Part shown: positions 61,106 to 64,000 of the stretch, one piece after another
Layout: every line of letters begins with the position of its first letter
How positions within the stretch are numbered: the stretch's first letter is position 1
Assembly (NCBI GenBank): GCA_964371055.1
Contig: CAYJLF010000016.1
Coordinates: forward strand, 87,761 to 151,760
Length of the DNA stretch: 64,000 nt
DNA from: CAYJLF01 sp964371055
Lineage (GTDB): Bacteria; Eisenbacteria; RBG-16-71-46; CAIMUX01
Direction: 5' to 3'
Made by a program: the position numbers and the translations under genes
The notes under the pieces: model-generated
The model's database searches: none
The model's input: the letters and a program-made list of their open reading frames with translations, nothing else
What the model was told of the DNA's origin: nothing

Positions 61106-61732
61106 CTATGCACGCTCGCGGGTCGCGGCGGGCCTGCCCCGGGTCCGTCCACGTTGGCGCGGAATCACCTCGCGGTGGCGGAAACAGCTCTCGAGGTGAT
61201 CGTTGACCATCCCGGCCGCCTGCATGTAGGCGTAGCAGATGGTAGGGCCTACGAAGCGGAATCCGCGCTGGACGAGATCCTTGCTCATCGCGGTCGACTC
61301 GGGGGAAATGGCGGGGATGTCGCTCAGCGAATCCCGGCGGTTCACCAGCATCCCCCCACCCGTGAAGCTCCAGATGTACGCGTCGAACGTGCCGAACTCC
61401 TTCTGCACCCCCAGAAATGCCCGGGCGGAGGCGATCGCCCCCTCCACCTTCAGGCGGTTGCGGACGATCCCGGGGTCCTGCAGCAGGCGTTCCACCTTGC
61501 GCGCATCGTACCGGGCTACGCGGACCGGATCGAACTCCGCGAAAGCGCGCCGGTACCCTTCCCGCTTTTTCAGGATGGTCGACCAGCTCAGACCGGCCTG
61601 CGCGCCGTCGAGCACGAGAAACTCGAAGTGCTTGCGATCGTCGTGGACCGGCACGCCCCACTCGGTGTCGTGATAAGCGATCATGAGCTCATCGTTTCCC
61701 GGCCAGGGACATCGGACCCGCGATCGAGCCAC
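61106..61732 (-). CDS. tag: DNA-3-methyladenine glycosylase I
   Basis: Predicted 208-residue base-excision repair enzyme that removes 3-methyladenine from DNA. GTG 61732 follows AGGAGGAAAGG; the protein then begins VARSRVRCPWPGND. All four zinc ligands of the family are present: Cys in RCPW, His in AYHDTEWG, and His and Cys in GMVNDHLESC. The base-binding Glu/Trp region (YHDTEWGVPV) and AGLSWSTILKKREGYR, VERLLQDPGIVRNRLK and RGFRFVGPTICYAYMQA match Tag (about 190 residues). A longer frame to 61825 is not needed. Confidence 0.93.
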   Translation of the reverse strand: MARSRVRCPWPGNDELMIAYHDTEWGVPVHDDRKHFEFLVLDGAQAGLSWSTILKKREGYRRAFAEFDPVRVARYDARKVERLLQDPGIVRNRLKVEGAIASARAFLGVQKEFGTFDAYIWSFTGGGMLVNRRDSLSDIPAISPESTAMSKDLVQRGFRFVGPTICYAYMQAAGMVNDHLESCFRHREVIPRQRGRTRGRPAATRERA

Positions 61733-61855
61733 CCTTTCCTCCTCGCTCCACTCCTCCCGCGACCGGCGACATCCCGGCCCGGTCTTGACTCGGTCCACTG
61801 CTGCGGCCACCAATCCGGCGATCACCCGGGATCCGATGCGCGGACCGTGCCGGCG

Positions 61856-63919
61856 TCACCGCTCCCGCGTCAGCTCATCGACGAGCGGGGTCGCGTCATA
61901 GATCTCGCGGAGCGCCTGGATGATCCCCCGCGAGTCGACCCCGACGCTCCGCGCCTGGTCATCGACCCACGCATAGTCCCAGATCAACGTCTGCAGGTTG
62001 CCGTCGAAGAGCAGCCCGACGATCTCACCGCGCACGTTCAGGATCGGACTGCCCGAACTGCCCCCCACGGTGTCCAGCGTCTGGACGAAGTTGAGAGGAG
62101 TCGCCCCGTCGATGCGGTCGCGGCGCTCGATCCAGCGCGCGGGCAGGTCGAACGGTTCGCGCCCTCCGTGCTCCGTCGAGCGGGCATAGAGGCCGTCGAA
62201 GTCGGTGAAGGCCGGGACTGATTGACCAGCTTCCTGATACCCGCGGACCGTGCCATAGGAGAGTCGCAACGTCCCGGTTGCGTCGGGGGGCAAGGCATGG
62301 CCGCCGCGTGCGAGCCGTGCAGCCGCGAGGAGCGCATGGCCGGCTTCCCGGGGCCCTTCGACCTTCTCTTCGTGTTCCCGGTCGACGCGCCGCGCCTCCG
62401 GGGCCAACACCCTGGCGAGCCGGATCATCGGGTCCCTGGACTGCTCAATCCCATCCCGGCCGCGGCCGGCGAGTTCCCGGCGGATCGCGGGATCCCGCAG
62501 CGTGCAACCCTGCACCAGGGCCGTGGCTCGAGATCGGGGCGACGCTCCATCGAGCAGCGCGACCACCAGCGGATCTTCCCCTCCCAGCAACTCCGCGCAG
62601 AGCGACAGCCCCCCCGCCATCGCGTCGATCTCGTACCCATCGTGGATCGGCTCGCTCTTGTATAACTGAAGGTAGACCGACTCCAGTTCCGAGGAGCGGT
62701 ACCGGCGCATCCGTTCCTCGTTCGGGCGCGACAACTCCGAAGAGAGCTCGACCAGCGTGAGCGCGTGACGAAAGAGCCGGGATCCGAACGCGCGCCCCAG
62801 ATGCCCGAAGATCCGCTCCTGCGGGAACAGCCTTCGCTCCTCCCCGACCGCAAGTGCGATCTGATCCCAGGCATCGTTCCAGTGAGCGTCGCCTTCCGGA
62901 ACTGCCGCCATCCAGTTTCGAAGCCCCTCCTCCCGCTCCCGGATCGAATGCATCACGGCTGGATCCTGCAGGCTGACCAGCACGCCCGCCTGCGCCTTGC
63001 GCCAGTTCTGGACCCCGAGAAGCTCGGCCACGGCGGCCTCGGCGTTATCCGGACTCCGGGCGGAGAACACGAGCAGCTGGACCTCGCGCCGCACGGCCGA
63101 CTGCAGCTGCCACGGGACCCGGACGTCACGCTCCAGACGGATCTCCTCCAGCGTCAGATGACGCCCCGTCTGGTAGGGGTGACCGACAGCGAAGACGAGT
63201 TCGCCTTCTTTGGCGCCATCTGCGCTCCAGGGCAACCAGTCGTCCACGCGCAACGGCTCGCCGTTCTCGTAGACGCGAAAGAAGCAGAGATCGAAGGCAT
63301 ACCTCGGGTACTCGAAGTTGTCGACGTCCCCTCCGAAGTTGGCGATCTGCTCCTCGGGGGCGAAGACCAGGCGGACGTCGTCGTACCGCCGGTAGCGGTA
63401 GAGGTGATAGCGCGCCCCGCGGTCCAGCACGACGACTTCGCAATCCAGGCCGGAGGCCGCACCCTCCTCCTGCTCCAGACGCGCCATGCGGCCCTGCCGG
63501 AAGTCGTGCGCTTTCGCCTCTCCGGAGCCGGGTGGGAGCTCCCCTTTGATCTGCGCGGTGACGTCGACGACCGAGTCGAGGATCTGAACCTCCAGACCCG
63601 GACAACGCAGTTCCTCGCGCGGGTTGGCGGCGTAGAACCCCGATTCCACGAGGCCGGGACGCTCGGCGTCGAGTTGGCTGATCCAGTCGATCCCGACATG
63701 ATGATTGGTCATCAGAAGCCCGTCGGGAGAGACGAAGGCGCCGGAGGCTTCCATCCGTACACACGAACGCTGAACGTGAAGGAGCCAGTCGTCCGCGAGT
63801 TCGAACCCGTAGGTGGCGCGCACGAGATCCCGGGGAGGGTCGGTCAGGAGCCACATTCCCTCGTCCGCGCGCGCCGGCCGCCCGGCGATCAGGATGAGGA
63901 GCGCCAGGATGAGGCCCAT
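61856..63919 (-). CDS. S46 family dipeptidyl-peptidase (DPP7/DPP11-like)
   Basis: Predicted 687-residue exported serine peptidase. ATG 63919 opens the signal peptide MGLILALLILIAGRPARA, and the mature protein begins DEGMWLL, as in S46 enzymes. The catalytic His lies in LLMTNHHVG (about 73-74), the Asp in GGDVDNFEYPRYAFD and the Ser in TVGGSSGSPILNVRGEIVG. Length (about 700) is normal. The frame stays open upstream to a GTG at 63991, but that part overlaps a repeat-like sequence and lacks a ribosome-binding site. It should release dipeptides from peptides in the periplasm; DPP7 or DPP11 specificity cannot be read here. Confidence 0.9.
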   Translation of the reverse strand: MGLILALLILIAGRPARADEGMWLLTDPPRDLVRATYGFELADDWLLHVQRSCVRMEASGAFVSPDGLLMTNHHVGIDWISQLDAERPGLVESGFYAANPREELRCPGLEVQILDSVVDVTAQIKGELPPGSGEAKAHDFRQGRMARLEQEEGAASGLDCEVVVLDRGARYHLYRYRRYDDVRLVFAPEEQIANFGGDVDNFEYPRYAFDLCFFRVYENGEPLRVDDWLPWSADGAKEGELVFAVGHPYQTGRHLTLEEIRLERDVRVPWQLQSAVRREVQLLVFSARSPDNAEAAVAELLGVQNWRKAQAGVLVSLQDPAVMHSIREREEGLRNWMAAVPEGDAHWNDAWDQIALAVGEERRLFPQERIFGHLGRAFGSRLFRHALTLVELSSELSRPNEERMRRYRSSELESVYLQLYKSEPIHDGYEIDAMAGGLSLCAELLGGEDPLVVALLDGASPRSRATALVQGCTLRDPAIRRELAGRGRDGIEQSRDPMIRLARVLAPEARRVDREHEEKVEGPREAGHALLAAARLARGGHALPPDATGTLRLSYGTVRGYQEAGQSVPAFTDFDGLYARSTEHGGREPFDLPARWIERRDRIDGATPLNFVQTLDTVGGSSGSPILNVRGEIVGLLFDGNLQTLIWDYAWVDDQARSVGVDSRGIIQALREIYDATPLVDELTRER

Positions 63920-63947
63920 GGCGGTGGCCAGGCGGCGCGGCCGACCG

Positions 63948-63967
63948 CTAGCAGGGTGCTGAAAAAC
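63948..63967 (+). repeat. Repeat-like sequence at the window edge
   Basis: CTAGCAGGGTGCTGAAAAAC stands out from the local GC-rich sequence. Strings of the form AGGGTGCTGAAAAA recur, from memory, near insertion-sequence ends and intergenic repeats in several high-GC uncultured and deltaproteobacterial genomes. Only one copy is seen here and the flanking element, if any, lies outside the window. Confidence 0.3.
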
Positions 63968-64000
63968 TGGGCCCGCCGCGCCGGCGAGCACTTGCGAGCC

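Overview
The window is a very GC-rich bacterial chromosome segment with no rRNA, tRNA, CRISPR array or recognisable phage or transposase gene. Many secreted proteins end in the same FlgD/Ig-like tail (a PNP(F) motif, a VYD-x-x-GR strand, a WDGRDD-x-G turn, a GVYFYEL strand and a final RK-x-LLLR). Together with Cys-rich GACC...PNPC modules, this points to an uncultured FCB-related lineage such as Candidatus Eisenbacteria or Krumholzibacteriota. That placement is an inference; no marker gene is present to fix it.

Layout. 1-13 kb: a partial gene, an AbgT-family transporter, a large secreted propeller-like protein, a beta-helix protein, a C10 cysteine peptidase, a small outer-membrane barrel and a GH38 alpha-mannosidase-like enzyme. 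13-18 kb: a CAP-domain lipoprotein, then three minus-strand secreted proteins that share an unusual C-terminal W-G-x-[IV]-K tail. 17.9-18.6 kb: a DsbA/FrnE-like oxidoreductase whose CPWC active site is encoded as TGA-Pro-Trp-Cys, with a bacterial SECIS-like hairpin just downstream, so it is very probably a selenoprotein. 19.6-22.8 kb: a GAF histidine kinase overlapping a receiver-PP2C response regulator. 23-32.4 kb: three tandem paralogous subtilisin-like proteases. 32.4-39 kb: an Uup-type ABC-F ATPase, then an S41 protease, a BlaI-type repressor and an M56 sensor, preceded by a CTAG-type double dyad that may be the repressor operator.

39-51 kb: a BsuPI-domain lipoprotein split by a Pro/Gly insertion, a beta-class DNA methyltransferase next to an HNH nuclease, a four-gene cassette (TlpA-like thioredoxin, DUF4266 lipoprotein ending in CGCN, DUF3570 barrel, ApbE flavin transferase), a GT39-like membrane glycosyltransferase, an isocitrate/isopropylmalate dehydrogenase, an aldo/keto reductase and a KH-domain RNA-binding protein. 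51-64 kb: a HEAT-cyclophilin fusion, a TPR-TonB protein, a YhaO/YhaN-type nuclease-ATPase pair coupled to a patatin lipoprotein, Tag glycosylase and an S46 dipeptidyl-peptidase.

The dominant theme is the cell envelope and periplasm: at least six peptidases (C10, three S8, S41, S46), thiol/disulfide enzymes, barrels and tail-bearing exported proteins. The selenoprotein is the strongest unusual finding. The shared W-G-x-[IV]-K tail and the TlpA-DUF4266-DUF3570-ApbE cassette are the best candidates for poorly described systems.
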